NCBI GenBank assembly: GCA_020631735.1
Contig: CM036225.1
Location: 63,525,853 to 63,589,852, forward strand
Reading direction: 5' to 3'
DNA length: 64,000 nucleotides
Origin: Saccharum officinarum
Taxonomy: Eukaryota > Streptophyta > Magnoliopsida > Poales > Poaceae
Part shown: positions 23,601-33,625 of the stretch, piece after piece
Position numbering within the stretch: position 1 is the first letter of the stretch
Layout of the letters: each line of letters begins with the position of its first letter
Notes under the pieces: model-generated
Told to the model about the DNA's origin: nothing
The model's database searches: none
The model's input: the letters and a program-made list of their open reading frames with translations, nothing else
Position numbers and translations under genes: made by a program

Positions 23601-23850
23601 TTGCTCCCTCCATCTCAAATAAAGCAAAACTTCTAAAGTCGTTCTAAGTTGTATGTTTATAAGGTTGATCAACTTTATATGAAAACTATCAACTTTATAA
23701 CACCAAATAAATACATTATAAAAATATATTTCACGATATATCCCATGATACTATTTTTGTATCATAAATATTGCTATTCTTTCTTTAATAAATTTGATCA
23801 AACTTACATAATTAAGTTTACTTTAGTATAATTTTAGAACTTTTTTGTAA
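23601..23850. mobile_element. Degenerate Stowaway-like MITE (with partial partner at 15135-15265)
   Basis: It has CTCCCTCCATCTCAAATAAA near 23606 and AT-rich interior 'aaggttgatcaactttata'. A shorter copy sits at the equivalent place in duplication copy 1. Termini are eroded. Confidence 0.45.
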
Positions 23851-24960
23851 CAAGTCGGTTTATTTAGAAAGCAAGGCGGTAACTAAAGAAAATGTTGCAT
23901 TTGATACTAAGCACTGTTTTTAGCGTGCATGATAATTATAATTATAATTATATGCCGGATACTGATCTAGCATGTGTGCGTATGCCATCTTATGGCCGGG
24001 GTTTCCACCCTATCAAATTTTTGATCTAGCATATGCGTATCTTTGGGCAGGCAGCAGACCAGTAGTTCTTGGTTAAGCATCGCTTTTAGTATGGAGTATT
24101 ACGTCTGTTGGATTGGATAGCTACAACCAAAAATAATAATGATAATAATCAGAAACAATAATGACGTGTCTTGGTTGGTGGCAACGTGCACGGTTGTCTT
24201 TCATTTTTTGACCATTAGCAGATAATTTTTGACCATTTGCAGTGGACCAGTCTAACAATACAAATCACTAGCGCCAGCTGCCAATTAAGCATGGCGTCGA
24301 CTCCACGTCACCGTGCACGTCGTGGCAGACGAATGCTGACGCAGATCCTCAGCTTATAGCGACGAATGCGGAGGCAGGTGTTCAAACCACGAGAGGCAGT
24401 TGGCTGCTGCTCCTCAGATTACGTAGATTCAGATTACGTGGTTTGAAAAAATGCTACATAATCTGAATCCAAGCAGTTGTTCAAACCACGAGAGACAGCT
24501 GCAGCTGCAAAGCATACTTTGCCTGCTCGATTCTCATTGCGATTTTCCGCGCGCCTGCAACTGTTGTAGTAAGTTCAAACTTCAAACCAGCGAGTTTGGG
24601 AATGCTTTTTTTTTTTGGTTCAATTCTGCACCTTAATGAACTGAGGGAGTACGCTTCCCCGGTCTGATGGCGCATCCATCCAAATACGGCCTTTCACAGG
24701 TGGCTTGGTTCACAATTTCAGCTCATTCAGCTATTCCACACGGGTTGCCACTTGCCAGTGAGAGTCCACGGCGCCGCGCTCCATTTGATATCCATATCGC
24801 ACACCAAATCTCCTATAACTAAAAAGTAAGAAAATAAGACGACCGTTTCGTACGACAGTTGTCGTCGCTCCGTTGGTCCGCCCCCCTTGCGATACAGCAC
24901 TACGTAACCGCGGCGATTCCGCACCCACAAAGGAAGGCGAATGTGCGATCAGCCAATGAT
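23851..24960. other. Intergenic, no gene seen
   Basis: AT-rich sequence with a short repeated motif 'ttcaaaccacgagag' (24370 and 24480) and an A/T-rich palindrome 'ataattataattataatta' near 23930. No coding or RNA signature. Confidence 0.5.
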
Positions 24961-27900
24961 CGTGCATGTCGGACCCTCACGCGATCACCATAAAGGAAAC
25001 GGATTGTCGTTCTGCGGCCTGTAAAAAAGAAAGCCCCCATCTTCCACCCTCGCAATCCCCGTGCCCTCCCACATGCGATCGTGATCCCCCAGCACTAAAG
25101 CTGCCCTTCACCTCGACCTCGATTGCTGGACCTCGCTGGACCTCGATCGCGAGCAGGTCAAGGTCGAAGCCGGGCGGGCCACCGTCGCTGGGGGCGGCAG
25201 GACGTCGTGTCCCCTTGAAGCACGACGACGACCTCGATCACGCGAACCGAAGCCGGGCAGGGCCTCCATCGTTGGGGGTGGCAGGACGTCGTGGCCCTCA
25301 ACGTCGCCCTCGCCATTGCACGTGCTGGCCCGACGCCTCCGCCGTCGACATGCTGCCTCCGCCGTTTGCATCGCGCTCGTCGTCTCACTGTGCCTCGCCG
25401 AGCTAGGGTTTGTGGTCGCTGGGGGCGGCACCGGCGGTGGCTACCTAGAGATCGACGACGCCGTAGATTGTCCCTCTCCGCTCTTCCTCTGGCCCGGCCG
25501 GATGTTCTCCCGTTCCTCCTCTTACTGGCAAGGACCCACTGCCGGCAGCAAGGAAGCCAGTCAGGCTGCCTGCCCGGCTCAAGCCCACAAGGTAAGTAAT
25601 ATACCTTCTCTTTGCATCCAATGCATGAGGTTTTCTCTTGCGATTGATCTTGTTGTATACTTAGTTTCTGTATTTTTTTATGCTTGGGTTTCAAAAACTG
25701 TTGCTTGTGTACGTAACCTGCTCGGCACAATCCCTGCCCTTGCATGCTGTAGCTGTTTACGCTTGGAGACACTATATGGTTTATTGTATGCTTTGTACGA
25801 ACACATCCACTCTACCAGTAAATCAAAACAATTCTAAATGTCAGCAAATACGTGTGGGAGAGTGATAACAGCCAGCAGTGTCTCAGGATGATTAATTCCG
25901 TATAGCAATTTCATCCCTTTCTGCTTGCATGCTTGTTATTTTAGTTGCTTACAGCCAGCAGTGTCTCAGAGAGTGGTAACATCTTGAGCCCTTCTATTAT
26001 TTTATTTGCTTACTGCATCAAATGTATTTGTTTTTTTTTTGATAGAGTGCAGCCATCAAATTTTAATTTTCATTGGCAGCATATAGATCATGCACAATTG
26101 CACATGATGCTACCGTGGATTCACCCCGATCTATGACTCCCAGGCCCAGGTCTCTGTCGCCGCCATCGCCGCCCGCTCCTTGGCAACCACAACCCCGGAC
26201 AGCAGGCTACAGCACGTGCCCTCCACGGCGCCTCGTCAACCCGATTGCAGTTAGTACTAAATTTGCCTAAACTGCAATTGCATCCATGCTATTTGTTTAT
26301 ATTTTCTTGGCATCAGAAACCACAAGTTAACCAGCAGCGAGTTGTGTTCTTCTCATAATGTACTATTTATGCAAGAACAAAAAAACATGTTACCTACTGA
26401 CTTTTCTTTATGCAAAATAAATAAAAGGACAGTTCTGTTTGGTTGTTGTGCTGCAGGGAGAAGTTGTGGGAACACCGACTACAACCACTTGGGTGAAGTT
26501 TAATTAACTTTTTTGTGTTTAGGTCATATGCAAATCAAACCGTCCTCACCTTTTAATTTTTGTGTTCCCTACGTATCTTCCTCAAGGATACAACCATCTA
26601 GCATTGATATGTAGTCTGATAATTGTTATATCATATTCCATGGTCTCACTTACCAACAATAATGACGTGCCCAGCACAGTTTGTCAAATTTAAGCTTTGG
26701 TGACAAAAATGATTAATTTGTTGCTAGCATAAAAAAAAGATTTCTTGGTGTTTTTTTCTTTCAGATTGTAGAATATGTTTCCTTCATTGCGTTGCTAGAA
26801 TTCTTGGCAAGTTCAGTTCCTTGTTCAACATGTTGCCTACTAAATCTGGTAACATATTATGGTTGTAATCAAAGTTGGGAAGCTTATTGCCCAAATGTGG
26901 GATAAGTAGAAATATGATCAAATTAACCTTTCCTAAGGCTAAAATAACTTCCGTTGGTCAGCCCGTCACTGTTGCTTGCTCTTGCTGTTCACTGTCATGT
27001 TTCTATTGTTGTGCTTTTGATCTGAATTTTCATTTCACCTAAGTAGAAACTGATCTCTAGGATACTTTACATCGGTTCATATTGTTCGGATTATGTGGAT
27101 CCAGTGAAAAGTAACGGTGGTCCTACTACATTAGGAAACTTGAAGAACACCGCCAATGCAGGTAACTGTTGATATACTGTTGATATACGTATGGATATGG
27201 ATTTATTTTGGATTAACAGTAATTTGCATCACATCGCTGCCGCCGGTAGACATGGGAAGGAACCGTAAGGAGACCTGTCACCTTGACAAACATCGGGTAC
27301 GAATAGGAAAGTTGCTGCCTTCTTTCCTTTGAATCTAACCGCACCTGAGACCTGATGCGGGATAATCTAATCCTCCTTGCTATGTGATTTGCAGATTTGT
27401 TTCCCTGGAAGGCAAATGCAAATGATTTTGGTTATTTTTGACTGAGCAGATGTGAGGATCAAACCTTATAAATGCATGTCCTAATTGTACTGCTATTGGT
27501 CGATTAATTTTCCTGCACAGGTAGAGAAATAGATATCAACTGCATAGGTAGGATCTACAGTTTCCTGTTATTGTGGCAATGATTTTGTAGCCGCAACCAA
27601 TCACTATTATACGTCTGCAAATAGGCAAGTTGATACAATAGAGAAATAGCAAGATCTCATCACTCTGTGCACATTTACTCACACATGGCAATAATGCTTT
27701 TCCTAACTGATGACATCGTTGATATTAGCATTTTAGTACTAGGGAATAATTCATCGGCTTGTGGCACACTCCATCCCTGTTGTGTAAATTGTATTATGTT
27801 TTAGTATCCATTTTAATCTTTTTAGATTGCAATGATTAAAGCTAGATGGGAGATGGTGAATTTCAGGGCTGGTTTGATAGCAAATCAGTTTCCTTTTTTA

Positions 27901-28906
27901 TCTACCAGAATGCTTATGAGATCAGTATACCATGGTACCATTTTTGACAACCTAATTTGTTTTCAGATTATATTGTTTGGTTTACTTTTTTTTACCTTCT
28001 TCCGCATAGATCTGGACCGATATGGCCTTGCTTGCAAGATGCTTAATGACGTTGGTACACCTTTCGTAGGTAGTATGCTTTGTCAACTGGAACTACTATG
28101 TCACTGGTACGTTTTGTGTTCCTCAGATCTGGATCAATTTGGGTCATTATATGTTGTGGAGCTCAAGTGGCTGGACGGGCTGAGCTTGGTGTAGACCGAC
28201 ATTCAGTTTGGGTTGTGCTACTATTACACTTTTGAAGCTTCTTGTAATTGGCCATGAGAGGCATGTCAGGCAGTAGAAGTTCATGAAATGTGAAACTCCC
28301 TTGGAATATGATGTTTGTGCTGTAATAGCAACGTCGTGTCATTTATTTTTTGTGGAACTTAAATATCCCATTTTATTCTTAATTATGAAAACATATATCT
28401 TCTTTTTCTTGTTTTCATGTGCATGCTCGAAATATTGCCGTAGTGATAACACGGGCATTATTTCTTATTTTAGTGTATGATTTATTTTTCTAGACGACAC
28501 CGTAGCGTTAGCACGGACAATATACTATGATTTAATAGTTGTTTCCCTAAAGAAGAGGCTTTCTGTTGCATTTTGGTTTTAGCAACTATTTTCCCGTTCC
28601 TGTTGATTTGATGCAGGGGAGGAATCGCTGGCCGGATGCGTGATCAGTGGGGCCATTCTAAATCACTCTTAGTCTTCTCCATGGATCATAACACTTACAA
28701 GCCAGCATTGGCTTGCAAACCTTTTGCTCAATGTAAAGTGACAAAAAAAATTCATAGTGGGCAATAGCATTTTTTATTTGGGTGCATATAGACACATTAT
28801 TTGCTTGATTATTAATTTTAGAGTATTGTTATCTTATTGTGCGATCCGTATGTTTTTAGTATAAAAGTTTAGTTGTCCCATAGCAACGAACGGGCACGCT
28901 ACCTAG
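24961..28906 (+). mobile_element. Helitron-derived region; only the 3' end is clear
   Basis: A Helitron-type 3' end lies at 28879-28906: hairpin-like 'cccatagcaacgaacgggc', then CTAG at 28903-28906 and host T. The 5' end was not found, so the left border given is arbitrary. The GC-rich block 24960-25600 with a splice-donor-like AAG|GTAAGT at 25590, and later exon-like blocks, look like captured gene pieces. I cannot identify their source. Confidence 0.35.
25316..25590 (+). pseudogene. Exon-like open stretch, unidentified
   Basis: The reading frame LLPPPFASRSSSHCASPS / ALVVSLCLAELGFVVAGGGT precedes a good donor site (AAG|GTAAGT, 25590). There is no recognisable domain. It may be captured exon sequence within the Helitron-derived region or simply a GC-rich open frame. 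Confidence 0.2.
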
Positions 28907-30236
28907 TCATCAACAAAGGAAAAAAAAATGGACGTAACCAGATATCATCTCACCAAATCTTCTAATCAAAGTAATCATGAAGCTTGATTATTAATCAGAC
29001 TCTTTTTCTTATAAGATTTAATAGCAAACATACCGGTGCGTTGCAACAGTAGATAAAAAAAGCTATTAAATGTTCGACTTATTTGCTTTAGCTTGCTCAG
29101 CCACAACAGGTGTTACTTTAGATATTACGGGAGATAAAAAAAGCTATTAAATGTTTGACTTATTTGCTTTAGCTTGCTCAGCCACAATAGGTGTTACTTT
29201 AGATATTGTGAGTGGTTCACAAACGAACAGGCATGTTAATGGAAACATGGACGATAATGTTATGTGTCTATTTACTTTTTATTTTTTTTGTATAAAATTT
29301 AGAAGTTGTACTTTATTTTATGATGACCATGACATTCGTAATATAATAAATATTAGCAATAATATGATATTGTCTTATTAATTCTGTATTGAATTAAAAT
29401 ACAACTATGATATTTTTCTTTTGTTGTAAGGCATAAAATATATGTACTCGTAAATATATCAAAACTTTAGTTTTCATACTATTCATGCGTTGATGGAGTT
29501 AGATATTAAGTTCTGTGACTTCTTTTGAAGATCCATAAAAATATATGATTTTAGTATTTTATTAAAATTGGCAAGGGGTTAGTGGTCATCGTCTCAAAAA
29601 TTGGTCTTTCTATTGATGAGTACAAATTAGGACCCAGACCTTGCTTGACTTTCATAGACTTTCACATGTCAGCCCTCGTCGAGAGTTGTACGAATAACTT
29701 GGAGATTTACATTGACACATGCAAACAACTTAGAGAAACATATAATTTGATTAGTATCAACGGATAAAAATTTTAGTTTATAATTTGATTAGTTAAGCCA
29801 TCAACTGATTGATGTTATAATAATTTATTACGTATTGGCTGAAGTTTCAAAGGCCCATAATACTATGTTCATTATTTGTTTTTTTATAAAAAAAACAAAG
29901 GTACATATCATGATTCGTATTCAACTGACTCTAGATTGAGGGGATCTATATATTCAGATTAGGATTCCTAACTATGTGGAGAACCTATGTCCATATATGT
30001 CATAAATAAAACTAAAACAAGAGATGTGTAGACAATTCTATATTAACGGAATTAGTTAGGGGAGGCCATACCAATAAAAATTAGAAGAGATTTTTCCTTT
30101 TTATTATTTAAAAGATAGGTATAGATATGTAGGATTATTCTAATTCTAATATACATAGTGCCACATTTTTCACATTTTTTATTTTTTATATACTGGGGAT
30201 TATTTATTCAGTTTTAATTTATTATTTAAAAGATAG

Positions 30237-30476
30237 GGCCTTGTTTAGATGCACCCCAAAAGTTGAAATTTTTTCACTCTCTCCATCACATCAATCTTTG
30301 GACCCATGCATGAAGTAGTAAATGTAGGTAAAAAAATAACTAATTACACAGTTTAGTTGGAAATCACGAGATCAATCTTTTGAGCCTAGTTGATCCACGA
30401 TTGGACAATATTTGTCAAATAAGACGAAAGTGGTACTATTCATCGGGTTGAAATTTTTTTCAATCTAAACGAGGCC
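30237..30476. mobile_element. MITE, GGGYSTGTTTAG family, copy 9
   Basis: It runs from GGCCTTGTTTAGATGC to ATCTAAACGAGGCC with TAG on both sides (30234-30236 and 30477-30479). It is nested in the Helitron 29021-31062. Confidence 0.8.
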
Positions 30477-30598
30477 TAGGTATAGATATGTAGGATTATT
30501 CTAATATACAAAGTGCCACATTTTTATTTTCTATATGTTGGGGATTATTTATTCAGCTTTAAGGTGTTATCCACTCATTATATAGCATTTAATAACGT

Positions 30599-30667
30599 GC
30601 CATGTGGTGTGGTGGTAAGCCGGTGCCTATCTATCGCTGGAGGTGTGGGTTCGATTCCTCATACAGC
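30599..30667 (+). repeat. tRNA-like sequence, probable SINE head or tRNA pseudogene
   Basis: It has an A-box-like TGGTGTGGTGGTAAGC (about 30604) and a perfect B box GGTTCGATTCC (30648-30658), spaced as in a tRNA. The acceptor arms pair only partly (GCCATGT against ATACAGC, two mismatches). It is followed by a T-rich stretch. It lies inside a Helitron, so it is unlikely to be a working tRNA. Confidence 0.45.
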
Positions 30668-30723
30668 CTGGTATTTTGGCATTTTTTTACACGTATTGGT
30701 GTTTTCAAAAGGACAGGTGCTTA

Positions 30724-30916
30724 GGCTAGTCTCAATGGAGATTTCATGTTAGTGTTTCTAACACATCTAAATTTAGGAAACAGTGCAGAAGAGTTTCATC
30801 CCCATGAAACTCTCTCTGCTCCCATGAAACTCTTATTATCTCTCTTCATAAATATAGTGTCACATCAGCATAATTAATGTCCATAAAACTCTAATAAAAC
30901 TCCATTGAGACTGGCC
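30724..30916. mobile_element. Tourist-type MITE
   Basis: Termini GGCTAGTCTCAATGGAG and its complement CTCCATTGAGACTGGCC are near-perfect inverted repeats, flanked by TTA on both sides (30721-30723 and 30917-30919). A TTA duplication is the PIF/Harbinger signature. It is nested in the Helitron 29021-31062. Confidence 0.85.
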
Positions 30917-31568
30917 TTACAGGCCACGAGCTGGTGCGCGTGAGCCAGTGGGCCGAATGTGAGCCAGTGGGCCGCGCAAGTATGTACCGAACAGGTCAAA
31001 TCAGCATGAGCTGAACAAAAAACACGAGCCTAAAATTTTACCTATTTGTTATTAGGTATAGATAATGGGCACCAGTAGATCTTTGCAAAAACAAAACAAA
31101 ACAAAACATCGCTTATTAACTGCAAAAACATCATCCGAACAACTTCAGCAGCTGTCATTAAACACCAGTAGATCTTTGCTTTTTCCTTGATCACTCTACT
31201 TATAACATAGATTTTCTATGGTGTAATTAATGTGTACTTTGCATTGCCCAATTCATTATTTATTTTCAGTGTTATTCTTTTGGGACTGAATATTGTGAGT
31301 TTTTTGAAACAGAGACTTGGAATTTGATTTCATTCCTTATGCTTCCTACCATTTCCTTTCCATTTGTGTATAGTTGCACTGTGCGTAGATTTATGTACAG
31401 TAGCAATAGTAGCGTCAATGCCCACACGATGGCTCTTGTTCTGTATGCAGTTCAAGCCAGTTCTTGTTATCTACTAGCGTTTCTCAAATATGTGGCAATG
31501 ATAGACTGAAGTATACAGAAAAAGGTAAATCAACAAAACTCAGAAAATTTGTTTTTTTTAAGAAACAA

Positions 31569-31664
31569 GAGGATCAGAATTCTGGCTTGGTTTTCTCAAA
31601 TGAGAAATTATAGCGCTCAGTATGTTCATTGTCGATCATCTGGGGAAAGGGTCATCGTATCCTT
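31569..31664 (-). ncRNA. C/D snoRNA family A, copy A1 (degenerate C box)
   Basis: Box D CTGA lies at 31574-31577 (plus TCAG). Box C reads ACGATGA instead of ATGATGA. The terminal stem has one mismatch (AAGGA/TCCTC). Otherwise it is nearly identical to A5 in RPL30. Confidence 0.65.
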
Positions 31665-31780
31665 TTAAGAGTGTAACACAATTAAGAGAACCAAAAAACC
31701 ACAAAAAGAACCAATTTTGATAAGAGGCAACAAAAACAAGCACTACAAGACAATCAGAATCATTTTTTTCTGCATAAATG

Positions 31781-31874
31781 GAGGATCAGAATTCTGGCTT
31801 GGTTCTCAAATGAGAAATTATAGCGCTCAGTATGTTCATTGTCGATCATCTGGGGAAAGGGTCATCATATCCTC
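31781..31874 (-). ncRNA. C/D snoRNA family A, copy A2
   Basis: Minus strand: GAGGAT stem, box C ATGATGA, internal D' CTGA in ATACTGAGC, box D CTGA, closing ATCCTC stem. Two T are lost in the run beside AACCAAGCC relative to the RPL30 copies. Confidence 0.72.
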
Positions 31875-32032
31875 TTAAGTGTGTAACATTGTTAAGAGAA
31901 CAAAATAAGCACAAAAGAAGCATCGATGAATAATTATTCTGACTAAATACGGGGATGGTGGGAATGGCGAAGTAAAAACTTCAAATTAAATGTAAAAGAA
32001 AAAGAAACTTATCACTTGGTCAAGGGGGAAAG

Positions 32033-32128
32033 GTTACATCAGATCTCCAACGTGAAAAAGGATGTGACATCACAGAGATGACTCAGACGCAAATTACCCA
32101 TTAAAACTTGTGACTCCTCGTCTGCTTC
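32033..32128 (-). ncRNA. C/D snoRNA family B, copy B1
   Basis: Box D CTGA lies at 32039-32042 and D' CTGA in GCGTCTGAGTC. A C'-like GTGATGT follows D'. The C-box region is AGACGAG. The D' guide TGGGTAATTTGCG is complementary to conserved 18S CGCAAAUUACCCA. The D guide has CACGTTGG, one base off the 25S match seen in B3, B4, B5 and B6. Confidence 0.6.
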
Positions 32129-32278
32129 CATCCTCCTTTTAACTACATCCCCCAAAGAAATTATCAAGAATCATCTATAACCTGAGTGCCTCTAGCAAAT
32201 TTCAGTTCAAATTTTCATTTCATCTTCGACTTCTCTCAGTTAAGATTTGCCAACTTATCACTTGGTCAAGGGGGAAAG

Positions 32279-32372
32279 GTTACATCAGATCTCCAACGTG
32301 AAAAAGGATGTGACATCACAGAGATGACTCAAACAAATTACCCATTAAAACTTGTGACTCCTCGTCTGCTTC
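32279..32372 (-). ncRNA. C/D snoRNA family B, copy B2 (D' box damaged)
   Basis: This copy has lost two bases at the D' region, which reads TTGA instead of CTGA. It also carries the CACGTTGG guide variant. Box D CTGA is at 32285-32288. Confidence 0.5.
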
Positions 32373-32522
32373 CATCCTCCTTTTAACTACATCCCCCAAA
32401 GAAATTATCAAGAATCATCTATAACCTGAGTGCCTCTAGCAAATTTCAGTTCAAATTTTCATTTCATCTTCGACTGCTCTCAGTTAAGATTTGCCAACTT
32501 ATCACTTGGTCAAGGGGGAAAG

Positions 32523-32618
32523 GTTACATCAGATCTCCAAGGTGAAAAAGGATGTGACATCACAGAGATGACTCAGACGCAAATTACCCATTAAAACTTG
32601 TGACTCCTCACCTGCTTC
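32523..32618 (-). ncRNA. C/D snoRNA family B, copy B3
   Basis: Box D is at 32529-32532. The D guide CACCTTGGAGA is complementary to conserved 25S UCUCCAAGGUG. The D' guide TGGGTAATTTGCG matches 18S. The C-box region is AGGTGAG. Confidence 0.6.
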
Positions 32619-32826
32619 CATCCTCCTTTTAACTACATCCCCCAAAGAAATTATCAAGAATAATCTATAACCTGAGTGCCTCTGGCAAATTTCAGTTCAA
32701 ATTTTCATTTCATCTTCGACTGCTCTCCGTTAAGATTTGCCAAATACGCATTTACATCACTATGGTGTATACAGACAAATCATTTTAGAAAAGAAATAGA
32801 AAACATTAAACTTGAGATAAGACGCG

Positions 32827-32916
32827 GGAGATGATCAGATAGAGCTAATACAGTTTGAGCCATCATGGCGGCCAATCAAACCAATAGGGAAACAATTTCG
32901 TCATCATTCCATCTCC
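32827..32916 (-). ncRNA. C/D snoRNA family C, copy C1
   Basis: Minus strand: stem GGAGATG, box C ATGATGA (32901-32907), box D CTGA (32835-32838), closing stem CATCTCC, a perfect 7-bp pair. The guide GTATTAGCTCTA before box D is complementary to 18S UAGAGCUAAUAC (12 bp). The predicted 2'-O-methyl target is the A of CUAG[A]GCUAAU, by the box D +5 rule. Confidence 0.85.
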
Positions 32917-33127
32917 ACACACACCGCACCGGTAGCGTCACTTAAGATCAATACAGATTTGATTTCCTTCCCTCTTAGAAATTTCAATTCAAATCGAGAC
33001 ATATGCATCGAAGGCTAGAAAGACAGAAAACAAACTAGAAAAAGCAAAACAATCTGAAACGGGCAAACGGCAACAAAGAAATAAAAAAATGTCGACTGCT
33101 TGAGGGAGAGATTTGGGCGGAGTGGTG

Positions 33128-33223
33128 GGCGCATCAGATCTCCAAGGTGAAAAAGGGAGTGACATCACAGAGATGCCTCAGATGCAAATTACCCATTAAA
33201 ACTTGTGACTCCTCATCTGCACC
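33128..33223 (-). ncRNA. C/D snoRNA family B, copy B4
   Basis: The terminal stem GGTGCA/TGCGCC pairs over 6 bp with one G-U. The C-box region is AGATGAG, D' CTGA, C' GTGATGT, D CTGA (33134-33137). Two guides are present: TGGGTAATTTGC against 18S and CACCTTGGAGA against 25S. This is the best-formed copy of the family in unit 1. Confidence 0.72.
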
Positions 33224-33463
33224 AATCCATCCAACAACACCACCCCCACCAAGCAGCGCTACCAACGCGAACCAAGGGTGTTAGTAAAATAGGATTTCGA
33301 AAAACTTGAACAAGCGGAATCGACGAGAAAGCCAGAGACCATAACACCACTGTCTCTGGACACCGAGAGAAATAGAGGAAGACGATGGCCGGCGAAAATG
33401 AGCAGCTGCTGCGGAGAGAGGTCGGCGGCGGCGGTTGGTGCTTCCGTTCCCATACCCTCACCT

Positions 33464-33603
33464 AAATATATACAAGGTCTACTAGGGTTTGAGAGAGAGG
33501 GCCGGCGGCCGCGCCGACCGTGAAGCCGGGATGTCCGACGCGTTGCCGCTGGAGCAGGCCGGCGGAGCGTGGCGGCCCATGGGACATTCACAGCCTAGGC
33601 CCA
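33464..33603 (-). promoter_or_regulatory. snoRNA host promoter, unit 1 (site II, telo box, TATA)
   Basis: In minus-strand order: site II TGGGCCTA (33596-33603), site II TGGGCC (33574-33579), telo box AAACCCTAG (33482-33490), then TATATATTT (33464-33472). This arrangement is established for plant ribosomal-protein and snoRNA genes. No protein start of conserved frame follows. Confidence 0.75.
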
Positions 33604-33625
33604 AGTGGGATTATGAGTTCACTTT

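Larger units (their letters stand above)
15760..23840. repeat. Tandem segmental duplication, copy 2
   Basis: It carries the copy 1 landmarks in the same order at about 15787, 16067, 16205, 16371, 21610, 21798, 23035 and 23525. Two insertions private to it separate the landmarks: a transposon with a nested LTR (16628-21606) and a MITE (22696-23031). Sequence 21790-22690 and 23040-23840 shows no intact gene. Confidence 0.75.
29021..31062 (-). mobile_element. Non-autonomous Helitron, minus orientation
   Basis: On the minus strand the 5' end TCTATACCTAATAACAAATA begins at 31062, with host T on the plus strand at 31063. The 3' end is a decayed hairpin, CTGTTGCAACGCACCGGTATG, with CTAT in place of CTAG at 29021-29024. 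Its left kilobase is homologous to 52072-53140 of another minus-strand Helitron. A tandem repeat of about 78 bp occurs inside (29052-29130 and 29131-29207). Confidence 0.65.
32008..32750. repeat. Three tandem copies of a 245-bp unit containing snoRNA family B
   Basis: Units start at 32008, 32254 and 32498 with CTTATCACTTGGTCAAGG, and all are about 245 bp. Each contains one family B snoRNA plus the spacer with 'cctgagtgcctctagcaaat'. The duplicated locus at 50458 has one unit only. Confidence 0.95.
31300..33445 (-). ncRNA. Polycistronic C/D snoRNA host transcript, unit 1
   Basis: The minus strand runs from a TATA box at 33464-33472 through family B4, C1, B3, B2, B1, A2 and A1. Its 3' region has a clear acceptor (TTTTCTGTATACTTCAG, ending about 31506) before a probable last exon that is strongly conserved between the two units. 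No conserved reading frame covers it: frames of 82-110 residues differ between units. snoRNAs inside plant non-coding hosts are released by splicing or endonuclease cleavage. Exact ends are inferred. Confidence 0.6.

Noticed and set aside
30599..30667. A functional tRNA gene
   Set aside because: The B box is perfect but the acceptor stem has two mismatches and the copy sits inside a Helitron. A SINE head or pseudogene is more likely.
32160..32250. A further snoRNA in the 245-bp repeat spacer ('cgaagatgaaatg' with a later CTGA on the minus strand)
   Set aside because: No closing stem and no paired C and D boxes at usual spacing; the conservation can be explained by the recent tandem duplication.
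33213..33591. Possible small proteins of 82-110 residues at the start of the snoRNA units
   Set aside because: The frames are not maintained between the two units and overlap the promoter and first snoRNA. A non-coding host fits better.
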